Below, piece by piece: positions 9,101-16,600 of a stretch of 24,666 nucleotides of DNA (its first letter is position 1; each line of letters opens with the position of its first letter). The notes beneath the pieces were generated by a model. The model was given only the letters and a program-made list of their open reading frames with translations, had not been told where the DNA came from and searched no databases. Source of the DNA: DAIRDK01 sp035403225 (GTDB lineage Bacteria; Bacteroidota; Bacteroidia; Bacteroidales; FEN-979); the NCBI GenBank assembly GCA_035403225.1, contig DAONET010000035.1, forward strand, positions 1-24,666. Reading direction: 5' to 3'. The translations under genes were made by a program, and so were the position numbers.

Positions 9101-10270
9101 GATCAGTTCGAGCCATACCCGGATATTTTTAATGTGGTTCCGGTCGACTTTCAGTTGCCACTCGGCGGTCATGTAGAGCAGTCCGGGGTTGACAAATCCC
9201 ATTCCGACGAGTTTATCTTCGAAATAATGGATATGCTGCAGGTTGGGGCTGTTCATGATTTGCTTGCCGAGGGTGAGCACCGAATCGAGGACCGTGCTCA
9301 TATGTTCTTTCCTGAATTCGCCAAAGAGGACAAACAGGTCATCGATGAAGGTGACCATTTGGTCTTCGGTGAGTTCCCGGCTCAGGTTCGCGATGACCTT
9401 ATTCAGGTCCCAGAAGAGGTAATCGCGGTAGCTTTCCATCCCTTTCAGGTGGAGGAGGTAGAAGAGGTAGTGAAACTTCTCGATGGCGCGGGTGAATTCG
9501 GTATCGAAGTTCCGGAAGCGGCTGGCGATATCATCGAACGACAGGGTAGAGCGAGTCAGTTCTTCCCAGCCGGTTGCACTGCTGATAGCGTGGTATTGTT
9601 CTCTGAAGAACGGTTTTCCAATCTCGCGGATCTTTTCCCGATAGCCGGGGCCCAGGATTGCTTCTTTGGATTTGTACCATTCTTCGATGCGGGTGGTTTT
9701 CTGCCAGAAGAGGATGCCGCGGAGGGCGGTACGTCGTGTTTCTTCGAGGGCTTGTTGGGAGAAAACGGGATCATCGCCCAGTTTTCGGAGGCAGTTGAAC
9801 AGGAATCCGAGGCTGCTGATGATGGGGAAGGTATGGCGGTCAAGGGAATTGTGAAGAAGTTTGAAGCATTTCTCCAGGACGGATTTATTGCGCACCGGGT
9901 CTTCCGCCAGTTGTTCCATGAACTTGAGCATGACCTGTATGACCCGTTCGGAAAGGGAAGAGGAGAGTTTCTCCTCCAGGAGTTTGAGGATGATGTCCAG
10001 CATGACATCGAGGGCTCTCTCGCGTTCGGGTAGATCATTGTACAGCCAGAAGTCGCCGATGAGGATATTGGGGAGTTGTTCGACGATCACATCCCAGTTG
10101 GCGTAGGGATGGTGGAATTCGGTAAAAAATTCCTGTGTTTTTTTGCGGATGCCGAAGTAGCTGTCAGAAAGACTGATAAACCATTGGTGTTCTTCCGGGA
10201 TCAATATCGGCACATCGCGGGTTTGAGCGAGGTTGACTTCCAGGGCTTTTGAACGGATTATCTCTTCCAT
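6173..10270 (-). CDS. PPDK-like dikinase: ATP-grasp and phosphohistidine domains, no PEP/pyruvate barrel, large novel N-terminus
   Basis: Encodes 1365 residues. From about residue 870 it aligns by eye with the N-terminal two thirds of pyruvate phosphate dikinase (PPDK): LGSKAFYL, NYPVPPGFVLTT, LLLSVRSGSAISMPGAMNTFLN, AVFDSWDTPRSIVYR, WGTAAIVQQMVFGN, QGEDIVAG and LYILQTRDQN of the ATP-grasp domain. Then comes the swivelling phosphohistidine domain with GRGGVTSHAAVTAASMGK, in which His1303 is the phosphoryl carrier. The protein ends about 60 residues later, after DGRLGIIYKGNYP, at the end of that domain, so the whole C-terminal PEP/pyruvate TIM barrel is absent. The Glu of the PPDK motif YGEY is Asp here (YGDF). 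Residues 1-860 are mostly predicted helical and charged, with no family I recognise. The gene sits 30 bp after gapA and 25 bp before a second GAPDH gene. It probably forms a phosphohistidine from ATP and passes phosphate to an unknown acceptor; a regulatory role is also possible. Confidence 0.88.
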   Translation of the reverse strand: MEEIIRSKALEVNLAQTRDVPILIPEEHQWFISLSDSYFGIRKKTQEFFTEFHHPYANWDVIVEQLPNILIGDFWLYNDLPERERALDVMLDIILKLLEEKLSSSLSERVIQVMLKFMEQLAEDPVRNKSVLEKCFKLLHNSLDRHTFPIISSLGFLFNCLRKLGDDPVFSQQALEETRRTALRGILFWQKTTRIEEWYKSKEAILGPGYREKIREIGKPFFREQYHAISSATGWEELTRSTLSFDDIASRFRNFDTEFTRAIEKFHYLFYLLHLKGMESYRDYLFWDLNKVIANLSRELTEDQMVTFIDDLFVLFGEFRKEHMSTVLDSVLTLGKQIMNSPNLQHIHYFEDKLVGMGFVNPGLLYMTAEWQLKVDRNHIKNIRVWLELIEYGPERMKKLLSALIINLRLGGIFIFDTDLFQRDVTRLLNSDISPLYKQIKQLARIFPVYFNEIGAEGELREVTTTLDEISQRNDKLIHFLRKQIHTEGNNSHIGITLQILKFWTDLHADRLRSIVPPDVMNSIDPAGEWVTGVNAVITDLCQKCRVDQFSLPEMGAERVEKLLEDSDKGTPNDRKRVLLLIKLYGLLKEKYSFDTEHIEGILNRYRFFNSAETAQLQEYLGKGRDSDALHLIYVFMERLNQVIFNPEPSHGWENIYHKRHIAFGIPSMYGEYREDKFEALGVIFRLERIANRLMERISAHVNTEYLTAQGLKKIFTILEQFRRGLELDGISDQGFNSNLQMLQYSLTSGSFTVGQYVNIFQFMADSVKEIINTYFLRPYESPLRIIIPLVFPDEVPGDPKKRSTFIQKRSESFYRDLLSNAFLIQSLDNFIGVILNNLRKMVDNYSPETVRHIMSYNPEMVISPFYRRTKNMDSQVFLGSKAFYLKKLYLRNYPVPPGFVLTTEVFRRKDSLFQHPALNQEIDLMVRKHLMDLEKLTGKIYGDPTNPLLLSVRSGSAISMPGAMNTFLNVGLNDEITETLSKQYNFGWTSWDCYRRLLQTWGMSYGIDRDVFDQIMLDYKKRYNVSQKINFSPEIMREMSFSYKQVLADHHIPFEPDPFRQLIQAIHAVFDSWDTPRSIVYRNHLQIAYEWGTAAIVQQMVFGNIHRESGSGVLFTHDPQDSTPGISIYGDFSFLTQGEDIVAGLVNTLPISEKQRLRYSPQSPFSLETHFPKIYNRLKEIVYELTEKLGFSHQEIEFTFETPEPDHLYILQTRDQNIARKTKKLMFVVPPEKMEMAGRGIGIGGSVMNGRLAFDMEDIRMIKENFKNEHCILVRPDTVPDDIEMIFECHGLLTGRGGVTSHAAVTAASMGKICVVNCTDLIVDEKNKRCRINEFPFTSFDKVAIDGRLGIIYKGNYPTQVEKL

Positions 10271-10300
10271 GACACAACGTATTAATCATCCGGTGGTACA

Positions 10301-11302
10301 TTACTGGTCGAGGTATCGGGCCAGGTCGAGGATCCTGTTGGAATAGCCGTATTCGTTGTCGTACCAGGCCAGGATCCTGACAAAGTCGTTGCCGAGTACT
10401 TTGGTGCTGAAAGCGTCGAATATGGCGGAATGAGGGTTGCCGATGATATCGCAGGAAACGATGGGGTCTTCGGTATATTCCATGATCCCGTTCATCGAGG
10501 TATCTGCAGCTTTCCGGAATGTCTCGCGGATGACATGAGGATTTACTGGTTTCCTAACCCGGGCTGTCAGTTCAACGAAGGAGCCGTCGGGTACGGGGAC
10601 GCGGGCGGCAGCGCCGTCGAAGCGTCCCTGTAAGGCAGGGAGGACCTGAATGGCAGCCCGGATAGCCGATGAGGTGGTAGGGATGATGTTGATGGCGGCG
10701 GTGCGTGACCGGCGCAGGTCATCGTGGGGTGCATCCAGCAGGGCCTGATTGTTCGTATAGGGGTGAACGGTGCTCATGAAAGCATTTTCAATTCCGAAAG
10801 CATCCAGCATCACTTTCAGCATCGGGGCGACGCAGTTGGTGGTGCAGGAGGCGTTGGAGATGATGCGGTCGGACCGTGAGATCTGGTGGTGATTGACTCC
10901 CATCACCACGGTACGGTCGAGTGAGTCATCGGACGGGGGGCACGAGAGGATCACCTTCCGGACCATCCCGGTGAAATGGGGCTCCAGCTGATCGCGTGTT
11001 TTGAACTTCCCGCTTGACTCTACGATGACCGAGGCTTCGGAATCACCCCAGGGGATGGCTCCCGGAGAAGACTCATGGGTGACGGTGATCTTTCTCCCGT
11101 TGATCATGATAAAACCGTCACCGGCTTCGACTTCCCCGTTGAATCTGTTATGAACGCTGTCGTATTTTATCAGGTAACACATCAGGTGAGTATCCATCGT
11201 ATCGTTCACATGAACCACCTGTACCGAAGAGTTTTCCGCACTCAGCCGCAAAACCATCCTGCCAATTCTTCCCAGCCCGTTAATTCCAATTTTCACTGAC
11301 AT
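10301..11302 (-). CDS. gapA: Glyceraldehyde-3-phosphate dehydrogenase, canonical type I
   Basis: Encodes 333 residues, the usual length. Visible signatures are GINGLGRIGRMVLR at the N-terminus, SNASCTTNCVAP with catalytic Cys153, STVHPYTNNQ with His180 (27 residues later, the standard spacing), and WYDNEYGYSNR near the C-terminus. HVNDT after the second Rossmann strand keeps the Asp that favours NAD. In the phosphate-binding loop the common NIIPTSTGA reads NIIPTTSSA, a modest deviation. It catalyses the reversible NAD-dependent oxidative phosphorylation of glyceraldehyde 3-phosphate in the cytoplasm. It is the first gene of the minus-strand operon, behind a TAnnTTTG promoter and a leader of about 50 nt that can fold. 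Symbol use reflects family identity, not proof that this is the main glycolytic copy. Confidence 0.95.
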   Translation of the reverse strand: MSVKIGINGLGRIGRMVLRLSAENSSVQVVHVNDTMDTHLMCYLIKYDSVHNRFNGEVEAGDGFIMINGRKITVTHESSPGAIPWGDSEASVIVESSGKFKTRDQLEPHFTGMVRKVILSCPPSDDSLDRTVVMGVNHHQISRSDRIISNASCTTNCVAPMLKVMLDAFGIENAFMSTVHPYTNNQALLDAPHDDLRRSRTAAINIIPTTSSAIRAAIQVLPALQGRFDGAAARVPVPDGSFVELTARVRKPVNPHVIRETFRKAADTSMNGIMEYTEDPIVSCDIIGNPHSAIFDAFSTKVLGNDFVRILAWYDNEYGYSNRILDLARYLDQ

Positions 11303-11319
11303 AGTACCAAATAGTAAAA

Positions 11320-11345
11320 CCGGGATACTTTTATCCTGTTCCCGG
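11320..11345 (-). promoter_or_regulatory. Foldable leader element upstream of gapA
   Basis: Between promoter and start codon lie two overlapping inverted repeats: CCGGGA / TCCCGG (11320-11325 with 11340-11345) and GGATA / TATCC (11323-11327 with 11332-11336). They share the bases GGA, so both cannot form fully at once. The element could be an RNA switch, a protein operator, or simply a stabilising stem. Confidence 0.35.
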
Positions 11346-11356
11346 CAAATTGTTTA

Positions 11357-11364
11357 CAAAGGTA
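11357..11364 (-). promoter_or_regulatory. Promoter -7 element of the gapA-dikinase-GAPDH operon
   Basis: Read on the minus strand this is TACCTTTG, an exact match to TAnnTTTG. No good -33 TTG is found at the usual distance. It would give a leader of about 50 nt to the gapA ATG at 11302. It is back to back with the promoter of the 116-aa gene on the other strand. Confidence 0.65.
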
Positions 11365-11397
11365 TAAGAAAAGGGGGACTTCTCGGAGTTTTCCGGG

Positions 11398-11429
11398 TTT
11401 GGTTTTCTCCCCGGCTTTCATTACCTTTG
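11398..11429 (+). promoter_or_regulatory. Promoter of the 116-aa hypothetical gene
   Basis: TTTG at 11398-11401 and TACCTTTG at 11422-11429 are spaced by 20 bp, close to the Bacteroidota -33/-7 arrangement. The next ATG is 22 nt downstream at 11452. Confidence 0.6.
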
Positions 11430-11451
11430 CCTCAGCCAGATAGATGTTCCG

Positions 11452-11802
11452 ATGGAAACCTTCAGAAAATACCGTGTTGTCTCCTGCTTCCTGACCATAA
11501 TGGTGTTTTTTCTGTTTACCGGGAGCACACTTCGTCCCGAGTTCCAAGGTTCGGATAAGGGGAAAGACGACCCCATCAGGGTTGTTCGTCTTCAGCCGGG
11601 TTCCTCTGAGTTTTTGGCTCCGAATATCGAACGGGTATATAATTTTCATCCACCGTATCCGGTGATTAGTTGTTTTATACGGCCGTTTTTTGCCATGGAA
11701 CCGGATCCCGGTGCCTGTCATGGCCGGCAAAACGGTTTCCCGGTTGTACCGGGCATATTTTCCTCCCTGATTCTGGAGCAGATTTGTAAATTGCAGATCT
11801 GA
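11452..11802 (+). CDS. Small membrane-anchored or secreted hypothetical protein
   Basis: Encodes 116 residues from ATG. I do not recognise a family. One hydrophobic segment (about residues 9-26, SCFLTIMVFFLFTGSTL) follows a short basic N-terminus, so it is a signal peptide or an N-terminal anchor. The remainder is polar, with several prolines, two cysteines after the anchor in the PVISCFIRPFF and DPGACHGR segments, and a C-terminus ending in a hydrophobic helix-like stretch. The well-formed promoter just upstream is the main reason to call it a real gene. The opposite strand has an overlapping open frame (11293-11820), but that one runs into gapA and has no promoter. Confidence 0.5.
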   Translation: METFRKYRVVSCFLTIMVFFLFTGSTLRPEFQGSDKGKDDPIRVVRLQPGSSEFLAPNIERVYNFHPPYPVISCFIRPFFAMEPDPGACHGRQNGFPVVPGIFSSLILEQICKLQI

Positions 11803-11830
11803 TCTTGTCAGTTTCCCCATTTTTTTTATC

Positions 11831-11884
11831 CGGATGAATAACTATTGATCTGCGGAAGGTCATGTTCATCCGTCATTATTCATC
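11831..11884. repeat. Cluster of inverted repeats upstream of the 39-aa gene
   Basis: CGGATGAATAA at 11831-11841 is complementary both to TTCATCCG at 11865-11872 and to TTATTCATC at 11876-11884. The arrangement could be a terminator for the 116-aa gene, an operator, or the leader of the small membrane peptide gene. No T-run follows the second arms. Confidence 0.35.
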
Positions 11885-11901
11885 ATTTTAACAATATTCT
11901 T

Positions 11902-12021
11902 ATGGAAACAACTGACAATAAACCTGGAAAAAAACAATCAATCGGATATTTTCTCCTGTTATTCTTTGGCTTTATCGCTATCATTTGCGGTTTGGGATAT
12001 CTTGTAAATCTCATTCTGTAA
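11902..12021 (+). CDS. 39-aa single-span membrane peptide
   Basis: A short frame from ATG to TAA encoding 39 residues, METTDNKPGKKQ followed by one strongly hydrophobic segment (about residues 15-39, rich in Phe, Leu and Ile) with Cys29 and two Gly. A polar, lysine-containing N-terminus followed by a transmembrane helix reaching the C-terminus is a common layout for small membrane proteins that bind larger partners. It ends 47 bp before the MFS transporter gene, and the promoter of that gene begins 10 bp after its stop. There is no clear Shine-Dalgarno, which is normal for Bacteroidota. Function unknown; its composition is unlike random sequence, but the call rests on composition and position only. 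Confidence 0.55.
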   Translation: METTDNKPGKKQSIGYFLLLFFGFIAIICGLGYLVNLIL

Positions 12022-12031
12022 AAGAGATGCC

Positions 12032-12061
12032 TTGACCAGCGGAGTCGTTTTCGTACCTTTG
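12032..12061 (+). promoter_or_regulatory. Promoter of the MFS transporter gene, nearly abutting the start codon
   Basis: TTG at 12032-12034 and TACCTTTG at 12054-12061 are separated by 19 bp, matching the Bacteroidota consensus very well. The start codon follows only 7 nt after the -7 element, so the transcript would be leaderless or have only a few untranslated bases. Confidence 0.7.
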
Positions 12062-12068
12062 CAGGGTT

Positions 12069-13250
12069 ATGAAAACGACTCTCTGGAACAGGAATTTTAC
12101 CTTACTGACATTGTCGAACTTTCTGATGTGCAGTTCGTATTATTCCCTGATATCAACCCTGCCTCTGTTTATTTCTTCGATTCTTCACGCCAACCATAGT
12201 ATGGTGGGATTAGTGTTGGCGAGTTATGCCATCGCCGCGATTCTGGTCAGACCTTTTTGCGGGTTTGGATTGGATTATTTCGGGCGGAAAAAGATCTTTA
12301 TCGTTTCGTTACTGGTTTACGGGCTGATTTTCAACGTCTATATTCTGGTGGCTTCCATTTGGTTCATGTTCGCAGTGCGTTTTGCGCATGGGTTGACATG
12401 GGGGCTCACTTCCACCTCAAATTCTACCCTGGCTGGCGATATCATCCCGGCCGAAAAGAGAGGGGAGGGGTACGGCTATTTCGGGGTGACCACCACCGCG
12501 GGCATGGCGCTGGGACCCCTGATCGGATCGTTCGTTTTACATCACGGAGGATACAATGCCTTGTTTTTTGCCGGTTTCGGGATCAGTATGGTCAGCATGA
12601 TACTGGCGGCCATGATGCATTATCCCGAATTTCATCCCTTGCCAAACCAACACTTCCAATGGAACCGGTTGATAGAAAAAAAGGCGTTGATCCCCTCGCT
12701 GAACCTGATGATCACTTCGTTGTCATACGGAGGGTTGTTATCCTTTGTGGCTCTTTTCGGGGAGGAGATCGGGATTAGAAATCCATCCGGTTTTTTCCTC
12801 ATTTATGCGCTGGGTATCATCACTTCCCGGTTCTCTTCGGGGAAGGCGGTGGACCGGCATGGCCCGCGACAGATCATCGTCCTTTGTCTTTCCTTGCTGA
12901 TCATCGGATTTCCCATTCTTGCCCTGGTGAAGAATGCCTGGGGCTTTTACTTTTCTGCCATTATTCTGGGATTTGGCAACGGAGTGGTATGGCCGACCTA
13001 CCAGGCCATGGTGAACAATATTGTTGACCCGAGCCGGCGAGGAGCTGCCAATTCCACTGTTTTTATGGCAAGTGATCTGGGAATGGGTTTGGGGATGTTC
13101 ATTGCAGGGGTGATATCGCAGGTTTATTCCATTTCAACCGCCTTTCTGGTCTGTTCAGGGTTATGTGCCATCGGACTGGCCATGTTCCTGAAAATCACTC
13201 TCCGCTATTATCTTGTCCATCGGGCCATGATCCCGGTTGATGGGCAGTAA
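12069..13250 (+). CDS. Major facilitator superfamily (MFS) transporter
   Basis: Encodes 393 residues with about 12 hydrophobic segments, typical of MFS drug:H+ antiporter or sugar-efflux-like carriers. MFS motif A is seen in the loop between helices 2 and 3 as GFGLDYFGRKKIF (about residues 65-77), and a second weaker copy in the C-terminal half as SGKAVDRHGPRQ. The helix 5 region carries GMALGPLIGSFV, similar to motif C of exporters. The likely role is proton-coupled export of a small molecule across the inner membrane; the substrate is not predictable. The ATG is fixed by the first transmembrane helix starting near residue 10. The promoter lies only 7 nt upstream. Confidence 0.9.
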   Translation: MKTTLWNRNFTLLTLSNFLMCSSYYSLISTLPLFISSILHANHSMVGLVLASYAIAAILVRPFCGFGLDYFGRKKIFIVSLLVYGLIFNVYILVASIWFMFAVRFAHGLTWGLTSTSNSTLAGDIIPAEKRGEGYGYFGVTTTAGMALGPLIGSFVLHHGGYNALFFAGFGISMVSMILAAMMHYPEFHPLPNQHFQWNRLIEKKALIPSLNLMITSLSYGGLLSFVALFGEEIGIRNPSGFFLIYALGIITSRFSSGKAVDRHGPRQIIVLCLSLLIIGFPILALVKNAWGFYFSAIILGFGNGVVWPTYQAMVNNIVDPSRRGAANSTVFMASDLGMGLGMFIAGVISQVYSISTAFLVCSGLCAIGLAMFLKITLRYYLVHRAMIPVDGQ

Positions 13251-13260
13251 CATCACTGGT

Positions 13261-13400
13261 TTTACGACAGTTTTCTGACGATCCATCATCTTTCTTCCTG
13301 CTATGATATGCAAAAGATAGGTAAATCTTGTCTTGGTCTGATATTCAACCTGAATCCGACAGATACTTTTTAACTTCACCTGAAATTTTTTAGAAACCAT
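13261..13400 (-). other. Possible decayed type IX sorting-domain fragment
   Basis: On the minus strand an open frame reads TYLLHIIAGRKMMDRQKTVVKP, which has the strand-turn-strand look of a type A T9SS C-terminal sorting domain (Y-L-L-x-I ... K-x-V-V-K). The frame then runs on into the 3' end of the MFS gene without a stop where a true sorting domain would end, and its upstream part is short. It could be a relic or a coincidence. Confidence 0.2.
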
Positions 13401-13487
13401 TATACATTTAGAAAATCAATAAATAAAGAAATATCTATATATAGCCATAAAATAGAATGTGAGGAAGTGTTTTTCAGGGACACTGGC

Positions 13488-13518
13488 TTGACATTGGCTG
13501 ATTTATGTTGTATATTTG
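13488..13518 (+). promoter_or_regulatory. Promoter of the large surface-protein gene cluster
   Basis: TTG (in CTTGACA) at 13488-13490 and TATATTTG at 13511-13518 are separated by 20 bp, a good Bacteroidota promoter. The start codon of the 2172-aa gene is at 13641, giving a leader of about 120 nt that contains a G-rich stretch followed by a run of T. The rest of the 13251-13640 gap is AT-rich, with only the weak fragment at 13261-13400. Confidence 0.65.
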
Positions 13519-13640
13519 TTAGGTAGATGATAGCTCGCCCGGTTTCCAGGATACTGATGAGTTGGCAAGAAGGGGGAAAGTGGGGGTGTTATTTTTTTCT
13601 CTTTTGAAAACAGGTGGTATGAATTACCAAATGAGGGCTC

Positions 13641-16600
13641 ATGAAGCAGTTTATACGAGAGCACCTGGGGTATTATCTTTCTGTCCTGAAAAAGGATGTG
13701 ATATTTGTTAACCTGAGCGATTCATTCCACAGACCCCTAACAATCCTTTTTACCTCCTTTTTTCTTCTTTTTCTTTTATCCACCGGATGTTTCGGTCAAT
13801 TCACGGTATTTCCCGTCATTGAAAAAGATCAGCTGGTGTTACCGGATGCATTGCCTGACACCCTGAAGCTTATGGTTCCTGCGCAGGGAGCCATCCCTCC
13901 CTATGGATATCAATGGCAAGTCAGCCTTGACGGCGGATCAAGCTGGAGCAATATCGACGGGGCTGATACGACGTTTTACCGGCCGGGGATCATCAAAGTC
14001 AGAACACAGTTTGTGTTACGGGTGATTGATGCTGACAACCCGCATCGGGTCACTTCCAGCAACATAGTGACGATCACTCCCTTAACCGGGGGGTGGATCA
14101 AGACCAAAGGTCCCTTGGATAACGTTCCCAATTTAAGCGGACCTCAAACTATCTGTTTAGGTTCTTCCGGAAATGTTTATGTAACAGATCCCGGAATGAC
14201 CAATTACCAGTGGGTGGTGTCGGCTGGAGGCACTAAAACGGCCGGAGGTACTACCACTGACAATACGGTCACCGTGACCTGGAATGTTGCGGGGGTTCAA
14301 TCGGTGGAAGTCAGGTACAACGAAGCTACCGAAACGGCCAGGTTAAAAATCATTGTTAATCCTCTTCCCACGCCGGTCATTACCGGGCCATCATCGGTAT
14401 GTGCCGGATCGGTGGAAAATGTGTACTCAACAGCGGCAGGTATGTCCAATTATATCTGGGCCGTATCTTCCGGTGGCACTATTACCGCCGGTGGTACTGC
14501 TACCAACAACACGGTGACAGTAACCTGGGGCACTCCGGGAGCAAATACCGTCAGTGTCATTTATACAGATCTTAACAACTGCCCCGCCAACACACCAACG
14601 GTGTACAATGTGGCGGTTAACCCCATCCCTGATGCCGTTGCCACGCCTGCTTCGCAGACTATCTGTTCGGGACAACCCATTTTACCTATCATCCTGACCG
14701 GAAGTATTCCGGGAACCCTTTTCTCCTGGACGCGTGATAACACTACCACCGTGACAGGTATTGCCGCCAGTGGCAGCGGGGATATCAGTGGAACGATGAC
14801 GAACACCACCTCTTCGCCGGTAACGGTGACCTTTACCATCACTCCTTCATACAACGGATGCCCCGGTTCGCCTGTCACCGCGACGGTGCTGGTGAATCCT
14901 ACGCCATCGGTCAATCCGGTGAGCAATGTGACCTACTGTCACGGAGCCACCACCACAGAGATTTCTTTTTCAGGACCAGTTTCGGGAACAACGTACGCCT
15001 GGACCAACAGTAATCCGGTCATCGGTCTGCCTGCCAGTGGAACCGGGAATATCCCCTCCTTTACTGCTACCAATCCGGGAGCATCGCCTCTTGTTGACAC
15101 GATCACGGTCACTCCTGCTGCGAATGGATGTCAGGGACCGGAGATTACCTTTACCATCACGGTTAACCCGACCAACACGATCACCTTAACCTCAGGTCCC
15201 GGAACAACCAATCAGGTAGTATGCAACAACACCCCTGTCACGAACATTACCTATTCGACCACCGGGGCCACCGGGGCGACTTTCACAGGGCTTCCTCCGG
15301 GGGTGACCGGCAACTGGGTGGCTAATGTGGTAACGATCAGCGGTTCGCCGACGGTAGCGGGGCTCTATACATATACCATCACCCTGACCGGAGGTTGCGG
15401 AATGATCACCGCCCAAGGCGCTATCAGGGTCAATGCGATCCCGACTGCAGGATCCATCGCGGGCAATCAAACGATATGTTATAGCGGGGATCCGTTGATG
15501 ATCACCAATCAGGTAGGAGGTACGGGATCCGGCACTATTTCTTATCGCTGGGAGAGTAGTCTTACCGGAGGCGCTCCCTGGACCGTAATTTCAGGGGTTA
15601 CCACTGCATTTTATGATCCTGCCGGACCGATGACAGCCACCACCTGGTATCGGAGGATTACAATCTCCGATTTCAACGGGATCCAGTGTGAATCGGTTGC
15701 TACGAATGTGGTAAAGGTCACGGTTCAACCCCTCCTTTCCCCGGGAGCGATTGCAGCCAGCCAGACGATCTGCTATAATACCCTCCCGAATAACCTTACT
15801 TCCACGGATAACGGGGGCAATCCGGGGGGCTATGGTACACCGGTGTGGAGATGGGAGTACAGTACGAACAGCGGGGTGACCTGGACGGTCATCACCGGGG
15901 CTACTTCCAGCGGATATCTTTTCACCGGCCCGCTTACACAGACCACCTGGTATCGCCGGAGTTCAGGGTATTCATATGACGGTGTCGAGTGCTATTCTTT
16001 GCCCACGGATCCATTGATTATTACAGTTCAATCGCTGGTCAATGCCGGAGGCATCAGCCCGGACCGGACTATTTGTGAAAATGATGATCCGCCTGCCTTT
16101 TCCAGCACCCCCGCCTCCGGTGACGGATCTATTTCATACCAATGGCAGTCGAGTGTCGACGGGATTATTTTTACCAACATTCCACTCGCCACTGCTGAGA
16201 CATATGATCCCGGGGCTTTGACATCCGACCGCTGGTATCGCCGGATTGCCATCTCTACGTTGAACGGGGTTACCTGCCAGGCGATCAGTAATATTGTAAA
16301 GATCACGGTTATCAATATCGTGACGGCCGGAACGATTTCGGCCAACCAGTTGTTATGTCCGGGGGAATCTCCGGCTCCTTTTACCAGCACAGCGCCGGCG
16401 GGAGGCGATGGAAACATCACGTATCAATGGCAAATTAGTCTGACCGGGTCGGGAGCAGGATTCAGCGACATCCCCGGAGCCACAAGCAGTACTTATACAC
16501 CTCTTGCTTCTGCTGTCAATACCTGGTACCGGCGGATGGCGTTTTTCACGATCAATGGTGTCACGTGCAGCATAGCGAGCGGGGAATTATACATCTACAT

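Noticed and set aside
9134..10033. 299-aa open frame on the plus strand
   Set aside because: Antisense to the N-terminal part of the dikinase-like gene, with the same kind of skewed composition and no motif or promoter.
11293..11820. 175-aa open frame on the minus strand
   Set aside because: It overlaps the start of gapA, the gapA promoter and the 116-aa gene, and shows no domain or signal peptide. The plus-strand 116-aa frame has the promoter.
13161..13400. 79-aa gene on the minus strand
   Set aside because: Half of it is antisense to the MFS gene and there is no upstream promoter. Only the short sorting-domain-like stretch was kept, as a weak relic.
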